A stretch of DNA of 64,000 nucleotides from Delphinus delphis (taxonomy: Eukaryota > Chordata > Mammalia > Artiodactyla > Delphinidae), in the NCBI RefSeq assembly GCF_949987515.2, contig NC_082699.1:78349458-78413457 (forward strand). The letters run 5' to 3'. The notes beneath the pieces were generated by a model. That model did no database searches, was not told the origin of the DNA, and worked only from the letters and a program-made list of their open reading frames with translations. The number at the start of each line of letters is the position of its first letter. The stretch's first letter is position 1. Position numbers and translations under genes: made by a program. Below, piece by piece: positions 53,373 to 63,594 of this stretch.

Positions 53373-54114
53373 GGGTTCAGCCACCTCATCAGACCACAGC
53401 TGGTGCCTGGCCAGGGTCTTGGACAGAGTGGGTCCTCACTACTTTTTTGAATGAAAGAATGGACGAATGAGCACATGAGTGGCATGATACCGAGACTACT
53501 AGGACAGCAGCAGAGACAGGGACCCCCCCCGGTCATGAGAAACGGACAGATCTCAGGTCTGTCTCATGAGAAACAGCATTTCAGGAGGCCCAGAATTGTC
53601 CTGAGCAAATTCAGACTCTGGATAGCTGTCCTTCACCTCGTGCCTTCCCCTTCGCCACAGGCGCACTGCAGAGGTGAGGAGACCTGCAGGCGCAGAGACA
53701 CACTCTCCCTCTGAGTCTCCCAGCGCTTTGCTCACAGCGCTCCCAGAGCCAGCCTGCACTCGGTTGCCCTCTCCCTGAATCCCAGGCCCAGCCCCTCCCT
53801 CAAGGGGCTCACAGTCTAACCGTGAGAACAAACACCGTGGCCTGGCCACACCAGCTGGCACCCTTTGTACAGACAGGGGTCCTGGGGGAGCCTGGGGGCC
53901 TGGGGGAGCCTGGGCTCCTAGAGGTGAGTAACTGTTTCTAGCTCTGCTGGCGCCGGGGGCACACCTGGGGGGCAGCAGACTCCCAGCTCTGCCGTCCTGT
54001 CCGGGGGTTGGGGGGAGTGACAATGTGAGTTTCTCCTCATACAAGGTAGAATGAGATGCACATCTGTTTAGTGGCAATGACTGTTGTTGTTATGACACCT
54101 CTTTCTAAGGGGAA
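53373..54114. other. GC-rich sequence, no gene recognised
   Basis: A short minus L2 piece (CCTCAAGGGGCTCACAGTCT) lies at about 53780-53830. A CTGGGGGAGCCTGGGGGCCT triplication lies at 53881-53920. Nothing else. Confidence 0.4.
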
Positions 54115-54215
54115 CAAATTCATTCCCTTGATAAATATGTATGGAGCACCCCCTGCTCTGCGTCTGAGCGACACAGACTGAGGTCTTTGCAGAGATGGTC
54201 CTGGCAAGCTGCCCG
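54115..54215 (-). mobile_element. L2 LINE tail fragment (weak)
   Basis: ATTCCCTTGATAAATATGTA, then TGGAGCACCCCCTGCTCTGC is a diverged complement of the L2 3' tail. Confidence 0.45.
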
Positions 54216-54249
54216 CAAGGCTTCAGGCTGGGGCCATCACAGGGGCTCC

Positions 54250-54404
54250 TCCGCCTGTCCCGGAGGCCGCGCCCTCGACCCTTCCCTCTGGTTATTGGTT
54301 TGATGTCTACCTCCCCCCATCAGACCAACTCCACGAGGGCAGGTCCCTTGGCTGCCTTGGCCGCTGGCCCCAGGTAAGCACTCAGCATGCCAAGTAACTG
54401 AATG
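54250..54404 (+). mobile_element. L2 LINE 3' end
   Basis: CAACTCCACGAGGGCAGGTC, then CTTGGCTGCCTTGGCCGCTG and CCCCAGGTAAGCACTCAGCA follows the L2 sense 3' end (TAAGCTCCATGAGGGCAGG, then a CCCCAGTGCC block). Confidence 0.72.
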
Positions 54405-54542
54405 GATTATTTTCAATGGTCACCACGGTCCCATCGGGGAGCTGTCATTATCCCCATTTGACAGATGGAAACACTGAGGCCCTACAACCTAGGCCTGCGT
54501 GAGTCCAGAGCTGGGGTCTTGATCACCGTGTCCACTACAAGA
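54405..54542 (-). mobile_element. MIR SINE fragment
   Basis: GTCATTATCCCCATTTGACA, then GATGGAAACACTGAGGCCCT and GTGAGTCCAGAGCTGGGGTC are the MIR complement, adjacent to the L2 3' end. Confidence 0.82.
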
Positions 54543-54704
54543 GGCTGGTGGGAGTAACACGGTCCTTCCCCTTGCTGATCCTGAGGTGACAGGGACAAGC
54601 ACAGGGGTGGGGGAGGGTCGGGTGAGGTGGAGAGGGCTGGGGTCCGGGAGAGACGTGACCCTGGAAGCGCGCAGATCGTAGGGGAGACGCCGTTACTGGG
54701 GCCA

Positions 54705-54850
54705 CCATCGTATCATTTTCCGAATCCTTCCTGTGGCCAGGTATGAGGCTGAGAAGGTATCTACACCTTATTTTAGTTAAACCTCACAAAGCCCGAGGGA
54801 AGACCTGAGGCTCAGCAGAGGCGAGGAGCTCAGAGGGACCCGGCAGGTGC
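54705..54850 (-). mobile_element. MIR SINE fragment
   Basis: ATCCTTCCTGTGGCCAGGTA, then TAGTTAAACCTCACAAAGCC and a GACCTGAGGCTCAGCAGAG block follow the MIR complement. Confidence 0.65.
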
Positions 54851-54956
54851 GGGCTGGACCCTGGGTGGTCCGAGCCCTCCTCCTGGGGGTTCAGGGTGGG
54901 CAGGTTTCCTGGGGAGGCTGTAGGCAGGGAAGGTACGAGACCAGATTTGTCTACAT

Positions 54957-55415
54957 CAGTGGTCCTCAGAGTGTGAGCTGGGAACTCTGGGGATCCCCAA
55001 GATCTCTGCAGGGGACCCCACAGTCTTGGGTTTTTCTTCATTAACTTCAACCAAAGTGACGCATAGCAACAGGCTGGAGGCAGGCGTGGAAACGAGCCTC
55101 TGGTGGCTTCCATTCAGCCAGACACAGAAGAGATTTGCAACCATGTAAGCCCGTGCTTCTCTCACTCTTTTTTTCTGGTTTGGGGAAATAAGGTACTTTT
55201 TCATCCAAACATGTTACTTGTGTTAATGTATAATATGGGTTTATAGTTTCAAAAAATGAATTAATATTTTAAAATATGTCATATTTTATTTTTAATGTGG
55301 TCATCATCGATAGACACGTACGTAAACACGTACGGAAACAAGTGATTTCTGGGGTCTCACTAAGTTTTAAGAGTGTAAAGTGGTCCTTCAACCACAAAAA
55401 GTGGGAGAAACGCTG
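54957..55415 (+). mobile_element. hAT-type DNA transposon, about 460 bp
   Basis: Starts CAGTGGTCCTCAGAGTGTG and ends GTGGGAGAAACGCTG, whose complement CAGCGTTTCTCCCAC pairs with the left end as a diverged terminal inverted repeat. Interior blocks GAAGAGATTTGCAACCATGT, CCAAACATGTTACTTGTGTT, ATCGATAGACACGTACGTAA and TTTAAGAGTGTAAAGTGGTC match a known dispersed mammalian hAT family whose formal name I do not assign. No transposase frame. Confidence 0.8.
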
Positions 55416-56304
55416 AGTGGCTTGGGGGGGGCGGTGGCCCCGTGAGGCCTGCACCCCCTTCTTTGACGAGGATGAGTCCCTGAGCCCAGTCTCTTCCCCA
55501 GAGATGCCTCTGCCAGGCTGGGGGAGAGGGACCAGGCGGGGCGGCAGTAGGCAGGCCCCTCCCTCCCCGTAGACTGCCCTGCACAGCCTGGGAGGCCAGG
55601 GGGATTGGCCATCATCACTGTGAGCAGGCCAGTCTCCCCACTGGGTCTCCGGACGTGCTTGTCTCCTGGTGGAGCGTGAAGCCTGGGCCTGGGCGCTACA
55701 AAGTGAAACTCAAGCCCTGGACCTGCCCCACGTCCCCTTCCCTGTGACCTTGACCGAACCATCCAGCCTTCCCCTGGCGCGAGCCCCATGACAGACAGCC
55801 CACTGTGTTATAGGGGCTCAGCACACGGGATCAGGGGTGAGCCAGGCAGACACCCTGGAGTCTGGGAGGGGAGGGTGGAGAGGACAGTTGTACTGAAGTG
55901 TGATGAGGTAGGAAGGGCAGGAGTGGGGAGCTCTGGGTGCCCACACCGAGGGGTCATGGGTGGGGGGCCGGGAGGCAAGGGCAGGACTCCTGGTGCCCCT
56001 GGGGTCTGAGGGGCGGAAAGATGCTGTCCAGACCAGGGAATTAGAATCGGCAGGACACTGCACCTCGGAAGGCTTAGGAAGGGAGGTGTCGGCCCAGCAG
56101 GGCTGAGTGCCCAGGGGAGGGGGAGGCTCATTCCCGCTGCTGATGGCTGCAGAGATAGTCTCCCCCGGATATTGACAACACAGCCTTCAGGGATTTTAAT
56201 ACCATGGCTCTGTGGGGCCACTGTGATGCCTGCTGTCACTAAGCAGCTTGGCATCTGCAGAGGTTGGTGTGGGAGGATCTCCTCAGCCCTCCATCTGCTC
56301 GTCC
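55416..56304. other. GC-rich sequence, no gene recognised
   Basis: No repeat, exon or RNA is recognised. Confidence 0.4.
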
Positions 56305-56455
56305 TTAGAGCAGCTCACTCACCCATTCACTGACTCGCCCATTCCAGCCCTTGTATCCACACACCCATTCACTCATTTATTCATTCAACCACCTACCTGT
56401 CCCTTCATTTATCCATTCACTCATTTGCCCACCTGTCGGTCCACCTTATCATCCC
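56305..56455 (+). repeat. Degenerate (CATT/CACC)n tetranucleotide tract
   Basis: CCCATTCACTGACTCGCCCA, then CATTCACTCATTTATTCATT and similar. It sits at the 3' tail of the minus-strand L2 that follows, whose family consensus ends in (TGAA)n, so the tract probably grew from that tail. Confidence 0.75.
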
Positions 56456-56563
56456 ACAAGATTTAGTAAGCGTCTCCTATGTGTCAGGGCAAGTGTCCAG
56501 GGAGACAACGATTTGTACTTGTTATCTGCCTGCAAGGAGATTGAAAGTCCAGTAGAGAAAACA
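56456..56563 (-). mobile_element. L2 LINE 3' end
   Basis: TAAGCGTCTCCTATGTGTCA, then GCCTGCAAGGAGATTGAAAG and TCCAGTAGAGAAAACA is the complement of the L2 3' end (CTAGAATGTAAGCTCC...GGGCAG block, then GCACATAGTAGG). It leads straight into the triplet array. Confidence 0.7.
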
Positions 56564-57437
56564 ATGATGGTGGTGGTGGTGGTGGTGGTGGTAATGATAA
56601 TGGTGGTAATGGTGGTGGTGGTGATGGTGATGGTGATAGTGGTGATGGTGGTGGTGGTGATGGTGGTGGTGGTGGTGATGGTAATGGTGATAGTGGTGGT
56701 GATGGTCGTGGTGGTGGTGGTGGTAATGGTGATAGTGGTGGTGATGGTGATGTTGGTGATGGTGGTGATGGTGGTGGTGATGATGGTGGTGGTGGTGATG
56801 TTGATAGTGATGATGATGGTGGTGATGATGATGGTGGTAATGGTGATGGCGGTAATGGTGATGGTGGTGGTGGTGATGGTGATGGTGGAGATGGTGGTGG
56901 TGGTGATGGTGATGGTGGTGATGATGATGGTAATGGTGATGGTGGTGGTGGTGATGGTGGTGGTGGTGGTGATGGTGATGGTGGTGATGTGATGGTGGTG
57001 ATAGTGGTGTTGGTGGTGATGGTGGTGGTGGTGGTGTTGGTGGTGATGATGGTGGTGATGGTGTGGTGGTGGTGGTGATGGTGATGGTGGTGATGGTGAT
57101 GGTGGTGATGTTGGTGGTGGTGGTGATGGTGGTGATGGTGATGGTGGTGGTGGTGGTGATGGTGATGGTGGTGGTGATGGTGGTGGTGGTGGTGGTGACG
57201 GTGATGGTGGTGATGATGGTGGTGGTGATGGTGGTGGTGGTGATGGTGGTGTTGGTGATGGTGGTGGTGGTGATGGTAATGGTGGTGGTGGTGATGATGG
57301 TGGTGGTGATGATGGTGATGGTGGTGGTGGTGATGGTGGTGATGATGGTGATGGTGGTGGTGGTGATGGTGATGGTGGTGGTGGTGATGATGGTGGTGAT
57401 GGTGGTGGTGGTGATGATGGTGATGATGCTGGTAGCA
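56564..57437 (+). repeat. (GGT/GAT)n trinucleotide array, about 870 bp, almost without C
   Basis: A long array of GGT, GAT and GTT/AAT-type triplets. Between 56565 and 57428 I find only three C on the + strand (56707, 56850, 57199). Frame slips occur near 56988 and 57060. Open frames across it (plus 56351-56992 and 57063-57458; minus 56449-57438, 329 codons) give Val/Met or Pro/Ser, Thr/Ile and His runs and are artefacts. GGT runs can form two-tetrad G-quadruplexes. Confidence 0.98.
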
Positions 57438-57444
57438 ATAGTAA

Positions 57445-57635
57445 TTAACATTTTTTAAGCATGTAGTATCTTCCAGGTAGTATTCTAAGCCCTCTACATA
57501 TATTAGTTCACTTAATTCTCAAAATAAGTCTATGAGGGAGATACTATTAAGGTCTCATTTTATAGTTAAGGAAACAGAAGCATGGAGAGGTTGAATAATA
57601 TGCCAAGGTCACAGACACCGAGTGGCTAAGACAAT
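57445..57635 (-). mobile_element. MIR SINE, near full length
   Basis: ACATTTTTTAAGCATGTAGT, CTACATATATTAGTTCACTT, AATTCTCAAAATAAGTCTAT, AGTTAAGGAAACAGAAGCAT and GCCAAGGTCACAGACACCGA track the MIR complement. Its 3' tail faces the triplet array, as at 8.9 kb. Confidence 0.9.
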
Positions 57636-57990
57636 TCCCCCCCCTCCCCTGCCCTGGGCTGCTGGAAGAACACCTGGCTGACAGTTACCAACCAGGGCAG
57701 CAGGGGTCTTGGTGGTGTGGGCAACCGGCTGGCTCTTACAGAGGTGGAGAGGTCAGCTCTGCCTGGGGCGATCAGGGAAGGCCTCACAGAGGAGGTGGCA
57801 TTTGGCTGGGTCTTGAAGATCGAATAAGAAATTGGTAGGAAGAGAAGAACAGAAGGAAGGCAGCAGAAGGAAGATAATGCAAAGGGTGTGAAACAGGGGT
57901 ATTGAGCTAGTGGTTTGGTGGGTGGTGAGTCCAGAGAAAGTTGGGGGAGACTTGAACGTTCAGGAACTGCAAACTTGGTGGACCCTGAGT
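57636..57990 (-). mobile_element. L2 LINE fragment
   Basis: GATCAGGGAAGGCCTCACAG, then AGGAGGTGGCATTTGGCTGG and GTCTTGAAGATCGAATAAGA is the complement of the L2 block TCAAATGTCACCTCCTC...CCTTCCCTGACC. Confidence 0.7.
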
Positions 57991-59619
57991 GTCCTGCTGG
58001 GGGCCTTATGAGCAGGGAGTGAGCTGGCACTGGTTGGGGGAGCATCAAGAGAAACCCAGCATCTCAAGCCCCAGAGCAGGGGCTGGGCAAAGCCTCACTT
58101 GACCAGCACAATTGGTGGGGAAAGGCTCACACAGAGGTCACTGGCAGAGTGTCCAGCAAGTGCTGGCATCCAAGTAAGCATCAGGGAGGCTGGGGGAGCT
58201 CCCTGGAGAGTGGCCAGAGGTGGCCCCAGCTTCCCGGTTGAGACAATGAGGATGCCCGCGAGAGGCCTGGCTGTGGCTGGTGGCCAGCTGGGCTCAGAGC
58301 AGGCAGAGCCATGCCCCAAGGTGAAGTGAGGGCCAGTCAGAAGCTGCAGAGGTTATGTATGGGCTGCGGTCAAGGTGCAGGTCCTGTGGGGATGGTGTGG
58401 AGAGAGGCGGGGTGGGGGAAGGGACGGTCACCTTCAGACCCTGGATGCAGGTGCACCAGGTCAGCGCTGCCACCTCCGTGGACTAACTGCACTGCCCATT
58501 CAGGAGAGATCCGGCGTGAGTAGGGAACGCTGGGTCCTGGCACCTTGGGCCCGTCTGAAGCACACGCTGGCCTTGGCTTTCTCCTCCCAACACAGGGGTT
58601 GCCTGGACCCACATTCGGGCCATCTCGGGGCTAAGGGAGGGTCAGGGCCATCGGTCACGTTGTGTGAGTAGCCTCTTCCTTTAGGAGGGGACGAGGCCAC
58701 CTCGATTTCTTGGGGTGCAGACACACCTGCTTCCTCCTGACCTCACGTGGTCCTCGAGTCTCCCCAGGTCTCAGTTTGCCAGATTGTTAAGTGAGAGGTG
58801 TACCCCGGGTCTGGATTCTCTGGGAGACAGACAGAGGAGGAGGTGTGGTCCCCACTGTACAGACAGGCAGAATCCTTGACCCCAGATCCACAAGTAGCCA
58901 GGAGAGCTCGGTCTGGAAGGCAGGAGGCCTGAATGTACCCCAGGCTCTCACCGCCAGCCACAGAGAGGAGCGCCGAGAAGGTGCATTAAAAAAAGATCTG
59001 TGGCTCCCCAGACGGAAGGGAATATCGACACGGTTATTTTTAGCATTATTAAAATAAGTCTGTTTTGCTCTTTTTCTGCGCTCCTCTCCTGGGCTCAATC
59101 TTCGTTTCTAGATTGAATGTGTGTATGTGTGTCCAGGCCAAGGTGCCAGGGGAGCGACCACTGCAATCAAAATGTTAATGAGACCCTGACCGTATCTCGG
59201 GATGGCTCCATTCCTCTGCCTTCCCCGAATGTTGCTGGGTCTTTGTGGAACCCTGGGGAGTGGCACCCGTGCTCCTTGGAAATGAGACCTCAGCTTAATG
59301 CTCCATGGAAACAGGCCTCGGGAAGCCTGGAAAACGTGGGGATGTGGAGAGATGGGCTTCGCCCAGGAGCCTGGCTTCCTCCTCTCCTGCTGGCCCTCCT
59401 CCAGGTCAGATTCAAGCCAGTCTATTGGTTGGGGCAGAACCACGAAACCACTGTCCATGGTGCTGACCTCACCTGACCTGGGACCGGGCTTCCCCAGATA
59501 CCGAGTGGTCAGAGCTGACCGGGACGGTCACAGCCTCTGGCTCAGGCGGAGGGCGTGGGCCGCACCGGGAGGGGCGCGTGGTTATGGGGAGGTGACCATG
59601 CCCTCAGGAAGACACTGGG
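57991..59619. other. GC-rich sequence, no gene recognised
   Basis: An AT-rich patch at 58985-59065 (GTTATTTTTAGCATTATTAA) is unassigned. A weak plus MIR core (CTCAGTTTGCCAGATTGTTA) lies near 58770. A small CpG cluster lies at about 59497-59582 (about ten CpGs in 90 bp). No exon. Confidence 0.4.
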
Positions 59620-59718
59620 TCTAACAGGCTCTGTCACTTTGAGCTGCGTGTTCCGGGGCAAGTTACATGGCCTCTCTGAGTTTCCTTAACTTCCTCTGTG
59701 AAATTAGAATGCTGGCAT
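59620..59718 (+). mobile_element. MIR SINE fragment
   Basis: GGGGCAAGTTACATGGCCTC, then TCTGAGTTTCCTTAACTTCC and a CTGTGAAATTAGAATGC block is the MIR sense centre. Confidence 0.82.
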
Positions 59719-60944
59719 CCTCCCCGCCGCCACCCCCCATCCCCTTGCCACCTCCCGTCAGCAGTTTCATGCTCCCAAGCCCCTTGCTCTTGCGGATGGT
59801 CACCCATGATTGCTAGTGTTTTGTTAAAGCCGAATTGTTGCAGACCCCGGACTCTACCCCTGTTGCCTGGAGGGCTGGGCCACTCACCCGACCTCCCTCC
59901 TCTCAGCCACCTTCCCACAGGGGGCCTGGATCTCCCCACACCCCTCCCCCAGCTGAGCCAGCACTGTTATGATGGGCTGGTTCTTGTGCAGTGCCGACTG
60001 TCAACACTGTGAAGGTCTCACCCAGACCATGCCCTGGAATTGGCCCGGAGCCAGCCTAGGCTGGTGACGAGCCCTCAGAGCTTCTCCTCTGGGCCCAGGG
60101 AGAAACATGAGCCCTGCCCTGGCTCCCAGAGCCGCCCAGGACTGACCTGGAGTCAGCGCCACTGGCTGGCACGAGCAGGGTCTGGCGTCCCTGCTGGGTT
60201 CCCCAGGCTTGGGCTCACCCTCTGCTTCACACCAAGAGAATGTAAGTCAGTCTCTCCACCAGCCTGCCCTCCCGTCTCTGTCCCATCAAGTCCAAAACCA
60301 GATCTTCCCAAGTCCTGCCCCCTCTGACACCCTCCTGGGCACCCGCTGGCTCCAGGCCGACAGGCCCACGCCGTCCATCCCGGTTCACTTCAGAAGCACT
60401 AAGGCTCTCCTCTCCAGGCCACCCTGGACCCTCACACCGCCCTGCCTCCCTCCGGGCCCTTCCTCCTCTCCCTCCGTGGTAACAGGCCCCTTTCTGTCTT
60501 CGAACTTCCATCTGGGCACCTCCGAGCTCTCTGAGCCCTGCACTCGGTCCTGCATGCATCCTTTCACCTGCCACCACTCCCCCGCCCCCGTTGGCCTGAG
60601 AGCTGCTGGAGCAGGCGGGTTGGTGGATGAACGCCTTGATCTCCCCACAGCCTCTTCACGGCTCCGAATTTTCTACATGACTGGCCGTCAGGTTTCCATC
60701 CTTGGCGTTCAGGACCCGTCGCAGTTTCTCCCCTGCCTTACCTTTCCAGAACTCCCCACCATCCTCCTGTCTGTGTCCGGCCTCGCAGAGACTCACCCCT
60801 TACCCCTGCCGTCCCAGCGCCCACCCACCACTCCTGTTCTGCCTCCTGCTCTGTGCTCCCCCCACCCCCAGACACAGCAAAGCTTCACTTTTCATCCTTT
60901 TAACCAGTTAACAAATTTCTCCAGCTGCTGTTGCTGGGGGGTTT
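59719..60944. other. GC-rich, pyrimidine-rich sequence, no gene recognised
   Basis: C/T-rich on the + strand. The 249-codon plus frame (60209-60958) is Pro/Ser-rich with no domain. Parts may be old plus-strand L2 (TGCCCTCCCGTCTCTGTCCC) but cannot be assigned firmly. Confidence 0.4.
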
Positions 60945-61350
60945 GCCATGGTGGGTAAAAGTGGACACAGCCCCAGCCTTCGCGGGGCTCTGGGGAAAAG
61001 ACACAGGCATCAAAACCCACAGACTCACGCGAAGTTGCCCTGGGACATGTGTGGCAAGGGAGAGACGTGCACTGGGAGAACGCAGATAGGGAGTCGACAG
61101 GCTCAGGGATGCAGCCTGAGCTGAGATCTGAAGGGTGAGCGGAGAGAACCCGAAGTGTTCCAGGCAGAGGGAGAGCCCGTGCAAAGGCCCTGGGGTTGGC
61201 AGGGAGGGTGGCAGGTAGGAAGCACTAACAGAAGTAAGTGTGCTGGAACTCAGATGGTTAGGGGAGTGCGGGACAGGGGCTGAGGCTGGCCTCGAAGGGC
61301 TGGGCAGGTGTGCAGAGTGAGTTGGGGAGACAGGAGGGGATGTGGGGAGA
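60945..61350 (-). mobile_element. L2 LINE fragment
   Basis: GAGCTGAGATCTGAAGGGTG, then AGTGTTCCAGGCAGAGGGAG, GCCCGTGCAAAGGCCCTGGG, then TGCTGGAACTCAGATGGTTA is the complement of the L2 3' region (GGCCTTTGCAC, then CTGCCTGGAA, then CAGGTCTCAGCTC). Confidence 0.78.
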
Positions 61351-61899
61351 CCAGGCAGGACACGTGTAGTCAGCATGGAAGAGGCAGTGGTGGGGGCTCA
61401 ATGCTGGGGTTGATCGTTGAGAGGGAAGGTGTGGCTGGGGGAGGGGCATACCCTGAACAAACACAGAGTTCACTTCTGTGCCAGGAGGGGACTGCCTCAC
61501 ACAGGGAGCTGCATTCCTGTCCCGCCTAGAAGTCCCTCTGCCTCTACGCTGGGGGGCCCCCACTTTGAAGGTCCCCGAAGGCCAGACCTAGATGCTCAAG
61601 AGCCTCGCTCGTAATGGATGCCGTCCACGTCTAATGGGTCTGGAAGCGGCCCCCGGACTTCCGCTGGCCCCCGCCCTGCTCACACATTTGTTCCAGGGTC
61701 CTTGGCTCTAGTGACATGTGACTCAAGAGATGGGGGAGGTCAGAGGCCTTACCTGTCTTCTCCCACCCCGTGTCCCTACACTCAGCAGGCCTTAAGAGTC
61801 CCCTTTGTCCAGGTGCTCGGGCCAGAGACGCCATCAGCAAAGCCCATGGGCCCCGCTCCCCGCCCCTCGCCTCCAGACCGGACGCCTCCCGGCCTCTGA
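61351..61899. other. GC-rich sequence, no gene recognised
   Basis: No feature is recognised. Confidence 0.4.
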
Positions 61900-62168
61900 G
61901 CATGGCAGGCTGCGCCCCCTCCGTCCTGGGTCACTTCGCAGCCCCTTCCCCCCACAGTGCCTCCCAGGATGTTCAGTCCAGCTGGTCCCCCAAACCCTCC
62001 AGTGGTTTGCAGTGTCCCTGCGGGTAAAAACTAGATGCAGCGGTCTGGAGCCCAAGGGTCCTCGCGGCGCTGCTCCCCTCCCCTCACCCCGTTCACCTGC
62101 TCCGGCCGTTCACTTCCTTGGCACCGCACCTGGCACATAGTAGGTGCTCACTAAATACCTGCTGAGGG
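61900..62168 (+). mobile_element. L2 LINE 3' end, diverged, tail clear
   Basis: The terminal part CACCTGGCACATAGTAGGTG, then CTCACTAAATACCTGCTGAG is an unmistakable L2/MIR 3' end. The upstream C/T-rich portion is consistent with L2. Confidence 0.65.
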
Positions 62169-62354
62169 CATGGATGCTGGAACGAGGGGCAGAAGGTAGA
62201 GGCCGCTCTCGCCTCCTCACCTGGGTGGAGTGCTGAGCTGAGTCACGTGTCACCAGCTCTGGAGACTGGAATAGAGGAAGAAGGGGGGACCCTCAGGCCA
62301 TCTCTCGAGGTGACTGCGAGTCGTAAAGGGAAGCCGGACCCCCTCCAGGACAGA

Positions 62355-62485
62355 AACCAACGTTTATGGAGTATGTGATGCAGGCCTGGCAGGGCACTGG
62401 AGACTCAGAGAGGGTGAGGGGCCGGCCTGAGGCTGCACAGCCCAGACGAGTCAGAGAACAGGTGAAGCCCGTGCCAGCGCCCACA
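62355..62485 (-). mobile_element. MIR SINE fragment, diverged
   Basis: AACGTTTATGGAGTATGTGA, then GAGACTCAGAGAGGGTGAGG, then GAGGCTGCACAGCCCAGACG follow the MIR complement. Confidence 0.55.
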
Positions 62486-62764
62486 GCCAGGCTCTGAGTC
62501 CCATGGTGTTTCAGATGCTGGCCCTACCCGCTTCTCCCTCCACCTCTGGGCTTGGTCTGCCTCCTGTACAGTGGGAGTCTGGGTACCACCTCTGGGAGCT
62601 CCTCTCCAGGGCTGACACATCCCTATTCTAAAAAGGAGCCTTTTCAGCGCCTCCCAGGTGTATTCACCTGGGCCAGGTGTTATCATCAGGTCTGACCCTC
62701 GCCATGGGGGACCTTAGGGGTGAGAGGCGCTCTGTGGCTGGGCATTAATGTGCTCACATGCCCT
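62486..62764. other. Short single-copy stretch
   Basis: No feature is recognised. Confidence 0.35.
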
Positions 62765-62830
62765 CTACTTCAATTCAGCAAGCATCTACTGAGCGCCTAT
62801 GCAGGCAGGGCTCTGTGGCCAAGCCTGCTG
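62765..62830 (-). mobile_element. L2 or MIR 3' tail fragment
   Basis: CAATTCAGCAAGCATCTACT, then GAGCGCCTATGCAGGCAGGG is the complement of the L2/MIR 3' end. Confidence 0.6.
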
Positions 62831-63568
62831 TGCACGAGGCCGTGTGATGCTTTGCAGGCTGAGAGCCTTCCAGGGTGGAGGACAGAGTATTTCCCACCTC
62901 CCCAGCCCCAGCCCTGCCCTGAGCACTCTTAGCACCTCGGTGCATAGTAGGGACCCTGTAAATTGCCCTTTAATTGGCTAGAACGGAAAAGAAGCAATCC
63001 AGGTTCTCCAAGGCGTTGCCATGGTGACTTCTCCCTCACTGCCCTTTCTCCCAGCCTCCAGGGAACAGGGTCCCCCTGAATGAGCTCTCCAGGTGGCGTG
63101 AGGGTCTCTGTTGTCAGTGAGAGGATGTCCCTCACCCTTTGGGGACCTCAACCCACCAAATGAGTGCCTGACTCCAGGTAAACTTGGAAGATTCCCCACA
63201 GCCTTGTCCCCAGTGGGACAGGGCCAGGGACCCTGGGGAGCTGCGTCTCTCTGCTCCCTCGGGCTCACGCCTCTTCACAAGGGGGCCTGGAAGCTTGCAG
63301 GCGCCTGGGAGGTTGGGAGCAGCTGACAGGGTTCCCAGAGCCACAGACAAGAAAGACAGGAAAGCCAGCCTGGCCTGCAGCCTGGGGACGACGGTGCATG
63401 TGGGCAGGTGCTCACCGCTGAAACAGCACCCTGCTGCGCAAGGCTGGCTGGGGCACGGACCCAGGGCTCTGAGCACGCCTCCTGTAGATCCCTTGACATC
63501 TCGCCACAACCAGGAGGCCGGTCCAGGGTCCTCGGTATTACTCCACGACACCACAAGTGAGCGGGCAG
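62831..63568. other. GC-rich sequence, no gene recognised
   Basis: No exon or repeat. The X-box palindrome is listed separately. An AT-richer patch (GCCCTTTAATTGGCTAG) lies 50 bp upstream of it. Confidence 0.4.
63015..63028. promoter_or_regulatory. X-box (RFX-type) palindrome
   Basis: GTTGCCATGGTGAC has the two half-sites of an RFX X-box (GTTGCC and GGYRAC), with one departure from the perfect palindrome GTTGCCATGGTAAC. RFX factors bind such sites in promoters and enhancers of ciliary and other genes. No promoter or gene is visible nearby, so a distal element or chance match remain possible. Confidence 0.5.
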
Positions 63569-63594
63569 GTGTGTGTGTGCGCGCGCGCGTGTGT
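63569..63594. repeat. (GT)5(GC)5(GT)n alternating tract, Z-DNA-prone
   Basis: A 26-bp uninterrupted purine-pyrimidine alternation with a GCGCGCGCGC core flanked by GT repeats, the strongest class of Z-forming sequence. Short and near-perfect. Confidence 0.9.

Noticed and set aside
52692..53384. 230-codon minus-strand frame with a repeating pentapeptide
   Set aside because: The 15-bp minisatellite period is a multiple of three, so all units keep the same frame. No flanking gene features.
56449..57438. 329-codon minus-strand frame (and plus frames) over the triplet array
   Set aside because: Open only because a C-poor triplet repeat rarely makes stops. The translation is Pro/Ser, Thr/Ile or His runs that change with frame.
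60209..60958. 249-codon Pro/Ser-rich plus frame
   Set aside because: Pyrimidine-rich DNA gives Pro/Ser/Leu in any frame. No domain.
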